The translations under genes were made by a program, and so were the position numbers. A model generated the notes under the pieces. That model was not told the origin of the DNA, did no database searches, and was given only the letters and a program-made list of their open reading frames with translations. A stretch of 64,000 nt of DNA from Bacillota bacterium (GTDB lineage: Bacteria; Bacillota; Clostridia; Acetivibrionales; DSM-1351): the NCBI GenBank assembly GCA_023443515.1, contig JAEZUC010000011.1, positions 37,262 to 101,261 on the forward strand, read 5' to 3'. Below, one piece after another: positions 10,074 to 18,908 of the stretch; position 1 is the first letter of the stretch; each line of letters begins with the position of its first letter.

Positions 10074-10145
10074 TATGAAGTCTCCCCTTCCTTTTTCTAT
10101 AGTTTTATTTTAATAGTGTATTTTTAAAAAAGTATGAACAAAGTG

Positions 10146-11672
10146 TTAATCTTCGTTGTGACTTTTGTAGTAATCAAGCGTAAAAGTAAACTTTGTCCCT
10201 TTTCCCATTTCACTTTCTACCCAAATGTCCTGCTTATGTTCAGTTATAATATTTTTAACTATTGCTAAGCCCAGACCGGTGCCTGTTTTATCCTTTCCTC
10301 TGGATTGATCGGATTTGTAAAATCTGTCCCAGATTCTTTTTTTATCATCGTTACTTATACCGATACCGTTATCTTTAACTGATATATTAACCTTCTCTTT
10401 ATTCTTTGCAGTTTCAACAATTATCTTACCATTTTCATTTGAAAATTTTACGGCATTGTGTAACAAATTTATAATAACTCGTTCAATTGAGTCTTTATCA
10501 GCCAGCACTATCATGCTGTCTATATCAAAATTTGCTTCAATTGCCAAATTTTTTGAGGTAATCAAAGTTTCCAGCTTAATGACACAAATTCTTACTAATT
10601 CGTTTATATCAAAAGGTTTCATAGATAACGTCAACTCACCGGATTCCATTCTGGCAAGATCCAGAAGATCATTCACCAACCTGTTGAGCCTGTTAGTTTC
10701 ATCCCGCACAATAGTTAAGTAGTCTTTTTGCTTTTCAGGAGGTATAGTACCATCAAGGATTCCTTCTATAAAACCTCTTATAGAGGTCATTGGCGTGCGT
10801 AGTTCGTGAGAAACATTGGCAATAAACCCTCTTCTGAGTTCTTCCAGCCTTTGCAAATCTTCAACCATATGATTAAAACTGTCTGCAAGCTGACCGATTT
10901 CATCCTGTGAACTGACAACTATTCTTTTTTGGAAGTCTCCCCCTGCAATTATTTTTGCTGCATTGTTAATCTGTTTTAAAGGACGTGTAAATCTGATTGA
11001 AAAAATATAAACAAGAATTATGGCAAGAATTATGGCTACTCCACCCGAAATAAGAAATAGGCTGAATACCGAGGTTCTTACTTTCTGAATTGCAGGAACC
11101 GGAGTATGCAGGTAAACGGCCGCTATAGTCTGCTGCCTTCCATTCATTGGTGTTACTTCAAACGGCATCTGGATGGTAAGCCATGAACTTCCATATTTTT
11201 GGAAAGCTTCATTATTAAAAAAGCCAAAAAAGTTTCCTGTTTCGGTATGGTTTTTACCATTGTTATTCATTACTTTTAAATACTGCCTTAAATCCGGCAG
11301 CTTCGGATATCCCGAATCATCTATGTACTGCTTCAGGACATCATTTATTTGATCATCACTGGATACAGATATAAGTATGTGCCCCGTATTATCAACAATC
11401 CAAATAATAGAATTACTCGAAACACTGTACATCTCAAGGGTTTGACGAAAAATACCCTGAACCAGTTGGTTGTTTTTATTTGGTAGGTAATAGTTGTAGA
11501 AAAAGTCCCTTATATTTTCTGCACTCTCACCAAGAGTTTCCGTCTGCTGTTTTGTAACAAAACCATTCAAAAAATAGTACAAAAATCCACCTGTAACTAC
11601 GTAGCTTAAAACAAGCAGTCCTATAAAAACCACCACAAGCTTCTGAAATATTGTCTTTTTAAATCTGATCAT
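10146..11672 (-). CDS. Sensor histidine kinase (HAMP, HisKA, HATPase)
   Basis: This 508-residue membrane kinase has transmembrane segments at about 10-33 and 203-225 flanking an extracytoplasmic sensor region of ~170 residues. A HAMP linker, a HisKA phosphoacceptor helix (NVSHELRTPMTSIRGF) and an HATPase domain with NLLHNAVKFS, DNGIGIS and GTGLGLAIVK follow. Its ATG overlaps the stop of the response regulator gene by one base (TAATG), so the pair is translationally coupled. Architecture matches WalK/PhoR-like kinases. The signal is unknown. The HtrA-like protease gene follows 72 bases downstream. Confidence 0.94.
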   Translation of the reverse strand: MIRFKKTIFQKLVVVFIGLLVLSYVVTGGFLYYFLNGFVTKQQTETLGESAENIRDFFYNYYLPNKNNQLVQGIFRQTLEMYSVSSNSIIWIVDNTGHILISVSSDDQINDVLKQYIDDSGYPKLPDLRQYLKVMNNNGKNHTETGNFFGFFNNEAFQKYGSSWLTIQMPFEVTPMNGRQQTIAAVYLHTPVPAIQKVRTSVFSLFLISGGVAIILAIILVYIFSIRFTRPLKQINNAAKIIAGGDFQKRIVVSSQDEIGQLADSFNHMVEDLQRLEELRRGFIANVSHELRTPMTSIRGFIEGILDGTIPPEKQKDYLTIVRDETNRLNRLVNDLLDLARMESGELTLSMKPFDINELVRICVIKLETLITSKNLAIEANFDIDSMIVLADKDSIERVIINLLHNAVKFSNENGKIIVETAKNKEKVNISVKDNGIGISNDDKKRIWDRFYKSDQSRGKDKTGTGLGLAIVKNIITEHKQDIWVESEMGKGTKFTFTLDYYKSHNED

Positions 11673-12358
11673 TACTTCACCTCAAACTTATAGCCAACAC
11701 CCCATACGGTCTTTAGCTGCCACGGCTGACCCTCAAGATCTATTTTTTCACGAACCCTTTTTACGTGTACGTCAACCGTTCTGGAATCTCCATAAAAATC
11801 AAATCCCCAAACGTGTTCCAGCAACTGTTCCCTGGTAAAGACCTTGTTTGGATTGGATGCCAGGAAAAACAAGAGTTCCAGTTCTTTTGGAGGAAGTTCT
11901 AGTAGATTGCCCTTTAGCCTGATTGTATAATTACTTTTATTTATAATAAGGTTTGGAAATGCAACTTCCAATGTGTCTACTTCCTTATGCTCATACCTTC
12001 TCAATACTGCCTTTACCCTTGCAACCAGCTCTTTAGGCTCAAAGGGTTTAACCATGTAATCGTCTGCCCCCAGCTCCAACCCTAGGACCTTGTCAAAGGT
12101 TTCGCCTTTGGCAGTAAGCATAATAATGGGTATTGAGCTTATCTTCCGTATTTCACGGCATACCTGCCAACCGTCAATTCCGGGAAGCATAATATCCAGA
12201 ACTACCAGACTAGGGGTCTGTATTTTAAAGGTATCAACAGCGCTAAGTCCGTTATAAGCATATAGGACTTCATATCCTTCTTTTTCAAGGTACAACCCTA
12301 TTAACTCACATATATTTCTATCATCGTCAACTATTAATACTTTACTTTTACTACTCAT
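11672..12358 (-). CDS. OmpR/PhoB-family response regulator
   Basis: The 228-residue protein has a receiver domain (acidic VDDDRN near the N-terminus, phosphoacceptor in LDIMLPGIDGW, conserved Lys in VKPFEPKE) and a C-terminal winged helix ending RTVDVHVKRVREKI...VWGVGYKF. It is the cognate partner of the overlapping kinase and starts the transcript that probably continues into the protease gene. Target sites are not identifiable here. Confidence 0.95.
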   Translation of the reverse strand: MSSKSKVLIVDDDRNICELIGLYLEKEGYEVLYAYNGLSAVDTFKIQTPSLVVLDIMLPGIDGWQVCREIRKISSIPIIMLTAKGETFDKVLGLELGADDYMVKPFEPKELVARVKAVLRRYEHKEVDTLEVAFPNLIINKSNYTIRLKGNLLELPPKELELLFFLASNPNKVFTREQLLEHVWGFDFYGDSRTVDVHVKRVREKIDLEGQPWQLKTVWGVGYKFEVK

Positions 12359-12492
12359 AAGTACTCCTTGTCTTTGTAAGTAAATTTTTTTCCATAAAAT
12401 TAATTTAATTATATCAATTCCGCATAAAAAAAGTGAAGAATTTTAAATTGTTAACAAAAAATTAAAATCAGTATTATTGATAAACATAAAAA

Positions 12493-12540
12493 AACCTCTT
12501 TATTCATAGGTATAATTTTACCTGTTAAATAAAAAGGGTT
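12493..12540 (-). terminator. Terminator after the small membrane protein gene
   Basis: An imperfect hairpin with outer pairs AACC/GGTT and inner AGGTA/TACCT is followed on the minus strand by a run of seven T. It separates the gene at 12564-12929 from the response regulator gene. Confidence 0.75.
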
Positions 12541-12563
12541 AAACCATATTATCTTTTAGTTTT

Positions 12564-12929
12564 TTACATTAACTGGCCTAAAATTATTATTGTACCAATA
12601 ATGCCAAGAACAGTAAGCACACACCAGAATGCCATAATATTTTTTATTATTGATAACTTATCATCAATGCTATCAAGTTTTTGAATGGATTTTAAAGATA
12701 TATACTCAGATAATTCTTTATCCGTAATTTCTTCTGATATTTCGGTATAGAGATGTAAATTTCCAACAGTATCTTCTGCTACTTTGTAAAGTTGTCTGAT
12801 TTCATCAGGATTTTGTTTATATTTTTTAAGTACTTCTTTATTCTCAGTATCTGATAGGTAAATACGCCGGCATGTTAATTCTTGTGTTTTTATAAAATCT
12901 TCTTTAATATTCTTAATATAACTATTCAT
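12564..12929 (-). CDS. Small tail-anchored hypothetical protein
   Basis: The 121-residue product is hydrophilic and helical for ~90 residues, then ends in one hydrophobic segment (about 97-119), which suggests a C-tail-anchored membrane protein. GAGGGGATCAG precedes the ATG. It stands alone between two terminators (its own and that of spo0A). I recognise no family. A role in sporulation is possible only from its position next to spo0A. Confidence 0.7.
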   Translation of the reverse strand: MNSYIKNIKEDFIKTQELTCRRIYLSDTENKEVLKKYKQNPDEIRQLYKVAEDTVGNLHLYTEISEEITDKELSEYISLKSIQKLDSIDDKLSIIKNIMAFWCVLTVLGIIGTIIILGQLM

Positions 12930-13068
12930 CTGATCCCCTCAATTTTTTATATAAAATGATATTTCCGTATGATGTGTAAATTGGCTAGTAAAAACAGTAT
13001 ATGTAAATTATTTCCTCTATTGTATAGTATATAGTAAACTATTTCAATATATATAAGATACACAAAAA

Positions 13069-13102
13069 AACTCCTCGATTCATGTTTTAAAATCGAGAAG
13101 TT
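13069..13102 (-). terminator. spo0A terminator
   Basis: A 12-bp stem (AACTTCTCGATT pairing with AATCGAGGAGTT, with one mismatch) is followed on the minus strand by seven T. It lies about 35 bases past the spo0A stop. Confidence 0.85.
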
Positions 13103-13136
13103 CCATCTTGTCGTTTAGTTTTTTATTTTTACCTTA

Positions 13137-13982
13137 TTAGCTTACCTTCAATTCCAATCTCAGCTTATCGGCAATCATAGCAATAAATTCTGAATTGGTA
13201 GGTTTTCCCTTGCCGATATTTACTGTATAACCAAACAGTGCATCGATAGCCTCAACCTGGCCTCTGCTCCACGCCACCTCAATGGCATGGCGTATTGCTC
13301 TTTCAACTCTGCTTGGAGTAGTATTGTATTCTTTTGCAATACTGGGGTATAACAATTTTGTAATAGAATTTATAACGTCAAGATCCTTTACAACCATCAT
13401 TATTGCGTCTCTTAAATACTGGTAACCCTTAATATGTGCAGGCACTCCAATTTCATGCATGACGTTTGTTACTTCAACTTCAAGGCTTCTTGAAGTATTA
13501 TTAATATGTGCAGGCTTCTTTTCTGTGATAAATGTATCACTTTTGTGTTGTGATATGGAAGAATTCATTGATGTGGAAGTGCTAGCTGAAGGCAAATATG
13601 TGTTATCCTTAAGTTGTCTGATTCGGCTTACAAGAACATCCATGTCAAATGGCTTCACTATGTAGTACTCCGCACCTAATGATAAAGCGCGTTGGGTAAT
13701 CTTATCCTGTCCTACGGCAGAAAGAACAATAAATAATGGCTTTTTCTCAAGATTGGATGACGCTATTTTTTCCAAAACGCCTAAGCCATCCAAATGAGGC
13801 ATTATTATGTCCAGAATTGCTATGTCAGGAGTATTTTGAAGGATCAAATCAACTGCTTCGAATCCATCTCTTGCGAGACCCACAACCTCAATGTCCTCCT
13901 GGTTGGATAAGTACTCGCATAAGATGTCACCAAATTCTCGGTTATCATCTGCGATTAGGACTTCTATTTTTTTACTACTCAA
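13137..13982 (-). CDS. spo0A: Sporulation master regulator Spo0A
   Basis: Spo0A is the phosphorelay output regulator that commits the cell to sporulation. It has a receiver domain (EVLIADDNREFGDIL; phosphoacceptor in LDIIMPHLDG; VKPFDMDV) and the diagnostic C-terminal DNA-binding domain with RVERAIRHAIEVAWSRGQ and ALFGYT. I place the start at the TTG at 13980-13982 (281 residues) because GGGGGG lies about eight bases upstream, whereas the longer frame from 14015 has no ribosome binding site and begins inside the leader. The gene follows spoIVB, the usual order in Bacillus and Clostridium. Promoter and Spo0A box are listed separately. Confidence 0.97.
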   Translation of the reverse strand: MSSKKIEVLIADDNREFGDILCEYLSNQEDIEVVGLARDGFEAVDLILQNTPDIAILDIIMPHLDGLGVLEKIASSNLEKKPLFIVLSAVGQDKITQRALSLGAEYYIVKPFDMDVLVSRIRQLKDNTYLPSASTSTSMNSSISQHKSDTFITEKKPAHINNTSRSLEVEVTNVMHEIGVPAHIKGYQYLRDAIMMVVKDLDVINSITKLLYPSIAKEYNTTPSRVERAIRHAIEVAWSRGQVEAIDALFGYTVNIGKGKPTNSEFIAMIADKLRLELKVS

Positions 13983-14031
13983 ACTGAAAACCCCCCATGT
14001 TTTTAATTTTTCCATTATATGTCATGAATCT

Positions 14032-14060
14032 ATTATATTTTGAACTCGACATAATTTCAA
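14032..14060 (-). promoter_or_regulatory. Candidate vegetative spo0A promoter
   Basis: On the minus strand TTGAAA (14055-14060) is followed after exactly 17 bases by TATAAT (14032-14037), a near-consensus SigA promoter. It ends about 50 bases before the TTG start of spo0A. A weaker SigH-like pair (CGGATTT then AAAAAAT) lies further upstream, near 14075-14110, and is speculative. Confidence 0.65.
14045..14051 (-). promoter_or_regulatory. Spo0A box in the spo0A promoter spacer
   Basis: TGTCGAG on the minus strand matches the 0A-box consensus TGTCGAA at six of seven positions. It lies between the -35 and -10 elements of the candidate spo0A promoter, where bound Spo0A~P would be expected to affect polymerase binding. 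Autoregulation of spo0A through 0A boxes is established in Bacillus. Its presence here is inferred from sequence. Confidence 0.55.
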
Positions 14061-14171
14061 GTTTTTTACACCAAATTGCCAAAGAATTATTTTTTTAGAA
14101 ATTTTAAAATCCGCTCTATAAGTATATAGTAGCATATATTCTTCCATAATAAAAATTTTATTTTAAAATAA

Positions 14172-14217
14172 AAAACATTATATTATTGCCCAAAAAGAGA
14201 AATAAGTATAATGTTTT
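14172..14217 (-). terminator. Possible spoIVB terminator
   Basis: An 11-bp perfect inverted repeat (AAAACATTATA/TATAATGTTTT) with a long loop lies about 40 bases past the spoIVB stop. It is AT-rich and the following run is mixed, so termination strength is uncertain. Confidence 0.5.
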
Positions 14218-14258
14218 CATTTATATTTTATGTTACTTGCTGACATTTTATCTGTAAG

Positions 14259-15584
14259 TTATCCTGCTTTCATTTGTTTTTCCTGTTTTCCCGGTGAATC
14301 GGAAATATTTTTCAACATCCACTCTATAAATATACCGTAACCTCTTGTAGGATCATTAACCAATACGTGTGTAACCGCACCGACTAATTTGCCGTTCTGG
14401 ATAATGGGACTGCCCGACATACCCTGAACTATTCCTCCGGTAGAATTCAACAATCTCTTGTCAGTTACTTTAAGCACCATTCCCTTTGGGCCACTGAAAG
14501 ACTGTCTTGAAACCTTCTCTATCATTATTGTGAATTCTTCTATTCTGCTTCCTTCTATATTTGACAAAATTGTTGCAGGCCCAACTTTTACTTGTCCTCT
14601 CAAACCTATAGGATATAATCGCTTTTTGTCAATATGCAAATCTTTAAACATTTGCCCATATATGCCACATTCCGCATTAGTAAATATATTTCCCAATGGA
14701 GGCTTGTTTTCCATAAAAATACCTTTAAGCTCTCCAGGTGTTCCCTGCTCACCTTTTCTAACAGAAATAATATTTGATTCCATTACTTCTCCGCTGTTAA
14801 CAGGCATAAGCGTTCCGGTGTCAGCATCCGTTATCCCATGCCCCAACGCACCAAATCCATGTGTTTCCGGATCATAAAAAGTCATAGTTCCTATACCTGC
14901 TGTGCTGTCTCTTACCCATAACCCAATGTGGTATTTCTTGTCATTCACGCCTTCTATCGGATTTACTGTTGTACTCATAAATTCATTCCCACGCTTGAAT
15001 TTAATTGTAAGTTTGTCTCCATTACTGTTATCAATCTGGTCAATCAGATCTTTGATACCTGACAATTTTTTATTATTTACTTCATATATGACATCTCCTG
15101 TCTTTATACCTCCTTCTTTGGCAGGTGCAGTCTTGGAACCGTCAGGTTTATCCACCTCACTTAAACCTATTACTAAAATACCATCCATTTTAATTTTAAC
15201 CCCTATAGTATTTCCGCATGCAACAAGCTTTTTGCTAGGAATTATGTCTACTTGCATAGTCTTTAACGGTATAACTCCAAATGCTTTGAAATTAAGCTTC
15301 ACCGAGCCTCTCTTTTGTGTTTTAAAAGAAAGGGGTGATATTAATTCCAGGTAATTCCCCTGAGCCTTTATATCAGCATTATTAAGTTTTAAAACTGCTC
15401 TGTTATCAGCCTTTATATTTACAAAATAGAAGCTTTTAAAATTGTAAATATATTCTTCTCCCTCCAGAAGAATAAGCTTTTCTGGAATTACGGAAAATGC
15501 TTGCAAGTAACTGAGTGTAATAACACAAAAACAAACAAATAATAATACAAACAGCTTTTTTTTATTTGATTTGATATAGTGCAT
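14259..15584 (-). CDS. spoIVB: SpoIVB signalling serine peptidase
   Basis: SpoIVB is secreted from the forespore and cleaves SpoIVFA to trigger pro-SigK processing. The 441-residue product has a signal anchor (about 10-30), a PDZ domain (about 125-205) and the S55 peptidase domain, with GALGHGITD (His249) and GMSGSPI (Ser390) supplying catalytic residues. GGGAGAG lies upstream of the ATG. Two hairpins separate it from recN, so it is probably transcribed from its own forespore promoter, which I could not locate with confidence. Confidence 0.95.
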   Translation of the reverse strand: MHYIKSNKKKLFVLLFVCFCVITLSYLQAFSVIPEKLILLEGEEYIYNFKSFYFVNIKADNRAVLKLNNADIKAQGNYLELISPLSFKTQKRGSVKLNFKAFGVIPLKTMQVDIIPSKKLVACGNTIGVKIKMDGILVIGLSEVDKPDGSKTAPAKEGGIKTGDVIYEVNNKKLSGIKDLIDQIDNSNGDKLTIKFKRGNEFMSTTVNPIEGVNDKKYHIGLWVRDSTAGIGTMTFYDPETHGFGALGHGITDADTGTLMPVNSGEVMESNIISVRKGEQGTPGELKGIFMENKPPLGNIFTNAECGIYGQMFKDLHIDKKRLYPIGLRGQVKVGPATILSNIEGSRIEEFTIMIEKVSRQSFSGPKGMVLKVTDKRLLNSTGGIVQGMSGSPIIQNGKLVGAVTHVLVNDPTRGYGIFIEWMLKNISDSPGKQEKQMKAG

Positions 15585-15640
15585 TTATTTTCACTCTCCC
15601 GATATTTAAAATATCTGTACGGCTGCTTGCGGATAATAAA

Positions 15641-15662
15641 ATCACGCCTGTTAAAGCGTGAT
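15641..15662 (-). terminator. Second hairpin between recN and spoIVB
   Basis: ATCACGC/GCGTGAT form a 7-bp stem with an 8-base loop, followed on the minus strand by TTTATTA. It is either a second terminator in tandem with the recN one or a leader hairpin of spoIVB. Confidence 0.55.
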
Positions 15663-15718
15663 CTCAAAATCATAATCATAAGTTAACCTTTATGCATTTT
15701 TATTATTCAAGCAAAAAA

Positions 15719-15757
15719 AAACATGACAGGTAATTAAAACTCAAATCCGTCATGTTT
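15719..15757 (-). terminator. recN terminator
   Basis: A stem AAACATGACGG/CCTGTCATGTTT (one mismatch) is followed on the minus strand by an uninterrupted T run. It lies about 35 bases after the recN stop and closes the nusB-to-recN block. Confidence 0.85.
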
Positions 15758-15791
15758 AGCTACTTTCGATTTTTGGAAACCATTTCTATGG

Positions 15792-17492
15792 TTATTTTTT
15801 TTTAAAATTCTTGGCAGAATGAAGTAATTCTTCTGCATGTTTATATGCTATGGAAGTTATGTCAGAACCTCCTATTATTCTTGCTATTTCCTGAATACGG
15901 CCCTTTTCATCCAAAATTCTTACGGTAGTATATGTATTTTCACCGTTTGAATTTTTTTCAATATAAAGGTGATTATCGGCCATACAGGCCAACTGGGATA
16001 AATGAGTCACACAAATAACCTGATGGGTTCTTGATATGTATGACAATTTTTCTCCAACCTTTTGAGCTGCCTTTCCGCTGATCCCCGTATCAATTTCATC
16101 AAATATCAGTGTTGGTATAGAATCCACATTGGCAAGAATAGTTTTAATGGCAAGCATTATTCTTGACATTTCCCCACCTGAAGCTATTCTGCTCAGTGGT
16201 TTTAGAGGTTCTCCCGCATTACTTGAAATCAGAAATTCAACATTATCTAAACCGTTTTTGGTAAAATTATGCTTTGTTTCGTCCATAATTATATTAACCT
16301 TGAAACGCGCATTTTTCATTTCAAGATTTTCCAGTTCAGCTGTTATGTTGCTTTCAAGAACCGATGCGGCATTTTGCCTTTGCGAGTGGAGTTTAACCGC
16401 TGTATCCTGCATTTTTTGAATTATTGAAGCCAGCTGCTTTTTTAAGTCTTCAGCAAGGCTTTCACTCTGGAGCAATTCATCATATTCAAGCTGAGACTTT
16501 TTAAGAAAGTCCAAGGCCTCCCTGATACCTGCCCCATACTTTCTCTTAACCCTGGTAATAATATCAAGCCTTTCCTCTATTGCAGACAGTTCACCGGGAT
16601 CAAAATCGCCTTTATCCCTTCTTGTCCTCAAGTCTTCGCATATATCCTCAAGCTGGTAAACTACTGATTCAAGCTTTTCGGACAAAGGAAGAAGCCCTTC
16701 ATCATACTTTTGGACGGTTGCAAGCTCTGAAAGCGCTTTATTAATATTATATAAAGCTGATTTTCCGCGGTCTCCGCCTTCACTCAGCAATTCATACGAA
16801 CTATGTATGGAATTCATTATTTTCTCGGAATTAGCGAGTAATTGCCTTCTTTTTAACAGGTCTTCATCCTCGCCCTCCTTGAGTTTGGCATTTTTTATCT
16901 CGTCAATCTGAAATTTCAGCATATCCATCCTGCGTTCAATTTCACCTTTATCTCCGACAATGCCTTTAAGTTTGGATTTTACTGATTTATATTCCTCAAA
17001 GAGACAGTGGTATTCAGACTTAATCTTCTCAACAGTTTCTCCGCCGAAAGCATCCAGTAGATCAATATGTGATTCTGTTTTAAGAAGCGATTGATTATCA
17101 TGTTGACCATGTATATCCAAAAGAAGCTGTCCTACTTGTTTGAGTACCGAAACATTTACCAATCTTCCGTTTATACGGCACGTATTCTTTCCGCTCAAGG
17201 TTATTTCCCTTGATAGGATTAAGTTGCCATCCTCATGTTCGATACCCAGTTCATTTAAAATGTCATTTATATATGTACTGTCATATTCGAACACAGCTTC
17301 AATAAATGCCTTTTCTTTTCCATTTCTAATTATGTCCCTGTTTACACGTTCTCCGAGGACAGCATTTATTGAATCAATAAGAATGGACTTTCCTGCGCCG
17401 GTTTCTCCTGTAAGTACATTCAGCCTCGGTGAAATCTCAAGACTTATCTTATCAATAAGTGCAATATTCTGGATATCTAACTGTAACAGCAT
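15792..17492 (-). CDS. recN: DNA repair ATPase RecN
   Basis: RecN is an SMC-like ATPase acting at double-strand breaks. The 566-residue product has Walker A (GETGAGKSILIDS), long coiled coils in the middle, the ABC signature (ASGGEMSRIMLAIK) and Walker B (LIFDEIDTGISGKAA). I start it at the ATG at 17490-17492 (MLLQLDIQNIALID) because AGGTG lies seven bases upstream. The upstream in-frame GTG overlaps that site. It follows argR in the conserved argR-recN order. Confidence 0.96.
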   Translation of the reverse strand: MLLQLDIQNIALIDKISLEISPRLNVLTGETGAGKSILIDSINAVLGERVNRDIIRNGKEKAFIEAVFEYDSTYINDILNELGIEHEDGNLILSREITLSGKNTCRINGRLVNVSVLKQVGQLLLDIHGQHDNQSLLKTESHIDLLDAFGGETVEKIKSEYHCLFEEYKSVKSKLKGIVGDKGEIERRMDMLKFQIDEIKNAKLKEGEDEDLLKRRQLLANSEKIMNSIHSSYELLSEGGDRGKSALYNINKALSELATVQKYDEGLLPLSEKLESVVYQLEDICEDLRTRRDKGDFDPGELSAIEERLDIITRVKRKYGAGIREALDFLKKSQLEYDELLQSESLAEDLKKQLASIIQKMQDTAVKLHSQRQNAASVLESNITAELENLEMKNARFKVNIIMDETKHNFTKNGLDNVEFLISSNAGEPLKPLSRIASGGEMSRIMLAIKTILANVDSIPTLIFDEIDTGISGKAAQKVGEKLSYISRTHQVICVTHLSQLACMADNHLYIEKNSNGENTYTTVRILDEKGRIQEIARIIGGSDITSIAYKHAEELLHSAKNFKKK

Positions 17493-17522
17493 ACAAAACA
17501 CCTGCCTGTGTAAAAAAATAAT

Positions 17523-17975
17523 TTATGATTTTATCATTTTGTTAAATTTATTAACTATGTCCTCAGCAATTTTTTCAGCCCTGCAAACCATGATTAGCGT
17601 ATCGTCTCCAGCTATTGTCCCAAGAATTTCAGTCCATTTAAGAGAATCTATTGCCGAACCTGCCGCTTGCGCCATGCCTGACAGTGTCTTTACAACAACT
17701 ATATTATTTGCATAATCGCTGGAAACATAGGCTTCCGTAAGTATTGTAATTAATCTGTTTGAAACCTGATTTTCAGACTGAGCAAAAGCAGAGTATTTGT
17801 ATTTACCCTCAGGAGTCATAACCTTAATGAGCCTAAGTTCCTTAATATCACGGGAAACTGTAGCCTGAGTTACATCCATTCCCTGTTCCTTAAGTCTTTC
17901 TGCAAGTTCTTCCTGTGTCTCAATATCGTTATTATCAATAATATCCAAAATTTTGGCGTGTCTGTTGTATTTCAT
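17523..17975 (-). CDS. argR: Arginine repressor ArgR/AhrC
   Basis: The 150-residue protein has an N-terminal winged helix (QEELAERLKEQG, TQATVSRDIKEL) and a C-terminal arginine-binding oligomerisation domain containing GTIAGDDTLIM. It represses arginine biosynthesis and activates catabolism in response to arginine. Two ATG codons are adjacent. The second (17973-17975) has the better spacing from AGGAG. The ribosome binding site overlaps the nadK stop, so the genes are coupled. Confidence 0.95.
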   Translation of the reverse strand: MKYNRHAKILDIIDNNDIETQEELAERLKEQGMDVTQATVSRDIKELRLIKVMTPEGKYKYSAFAQSENQVSNRLITILTEAYVSSDYANNIVVVKTLSGMAQAAGSAIDSLKWTEILGTIAGDDTLIMVCRAEKIAEDIVNKFNKMIKS

Positions 17976-17978
17976 CAT

Positions 17979-18839
17979 TTACTCCTCTTTTCTCTCGTAA
18001 ATTTTACTTCTTAGTACTGTAAAAAAGTTCTTAGAATTTACCCTGATTATTTTTACAGTACTGTTAGTTTTCTCTATTTCCAGGTAATCTCCACCTGTTA
18101 TTTCAAGATTTTTCTGTCCATCCACGGTTACGATAGCTTTGTGCTCAAAACCCTGTGATACACATATTTTTATTTTTCTCATATCTGATGTAATTAATGC
18201 TCTTGATGACAAAATATGCGGACAAATTGGAGTTATGATAATCAGTCCGGATGTTGGCTCAACTATCGGCCCTCCTGCCGATAAAGAATAAGCCGTTGAA
18301 CCTGTTGGAGTAGCCACAACTATGCCGTCTCCCGGGTACATCTCAACAAGGTTATTATCAATATAAGTACTCAGATGTAATATTCTAGGAATACCTCCCC
18401 TGGAAATTACAATATCATTTATTGCCACGTCCTGGGCAACCAACTGCCCGTCCTTGTACAACTTCGAGGATAACATTATTCTGTCTTCTAAGCTGTACCT
18501 GTTATTCAATATATTTTCTACTGCTTTGTCTATTTCTCCTTTTTCAACATCGGTCAAAAACCCAAGAGACCCGAGGTTAATTCCTAACATAGGCAACCCG
18601 TACAAATATGCGGTTCTGGCTGTTCTCAAAAAAGTACCGTCTCCCCCGAGGCATATGACCATATCGCAATTATCACAAATTTCAACTACATGGTTGTCAA
18701 TATCATCCATTTCGAAAGAACCGTCATAAGTAGGAAATACTGCTTGTCCGCCGTGTTTTTGAATACTTTCAACCAATTGATTTGTATACTCTAAACCTTT
18801 GTCTTTTTCTCTGTTGGTTATAATTCCGATTTTTTTCAT
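17979..18839 (-). CDS. nadK: NAD kinase
   Basis: The enzyme phosphorylates NAD to NADP with ATP or polyphosphate. It shows CLGGDGTFLRTAR, NLGSLGFLTD and TPTGSTAYSLSAGGP, the family signatures. I start it at the ATG at 18837-18839 (MKKIGIITNREKDKG, 286 residues) since GGAGG lies nine bases upstream. The frame continues 11 codons further without a ribosome binding site. It follows tlyA and precedes argR, the usual clostridial order. Confidence 0.96.
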   Translation of the reverse strand: MKKIGIITNREKDKGLEYTNQLVESIQKHGGQAVFPTYDGSFEMDDIDNHVVEICDNCDMVICLGGDGTFLRTARTAYLYGLPMLGINLGSLGFLTDVEKGEIDKAVENILNNRYSLEDRIMLSSKLYKDGQLVAQDVAINDIVISRGGIPRILHLSTYIDNNLVEMYPGDGIVVATPTGSTAYSLSAGGPIVEPTSGLIIITPICPHILSSRALITSDMRKIKICVSQGFEHKAIVTVDGQKNLEITGGDYLEIEKTNSTVKIIRVNSKNFFTVLRSKIYERKEE

Positions 18840-18908
18840 AGTCGTCAGCCTCCATGAGCCGTGCAGTAACATTGTAGTTTTTTCTTTTTTTAAACTTTAT
18901 CAGATTTT

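Noticed and set aside
15488..15679. 63-codon minus-strand frame upstream of spoIVB
   Set aside because: It overlaps the spoIVB start in another frame and crosses a terminator-like hairpin.
17140..17715. 191-codon plus-strand frame spanning the recN/argR junction
   Set aside because: Antisense to two well-supported genes and without a ribosome binding site.
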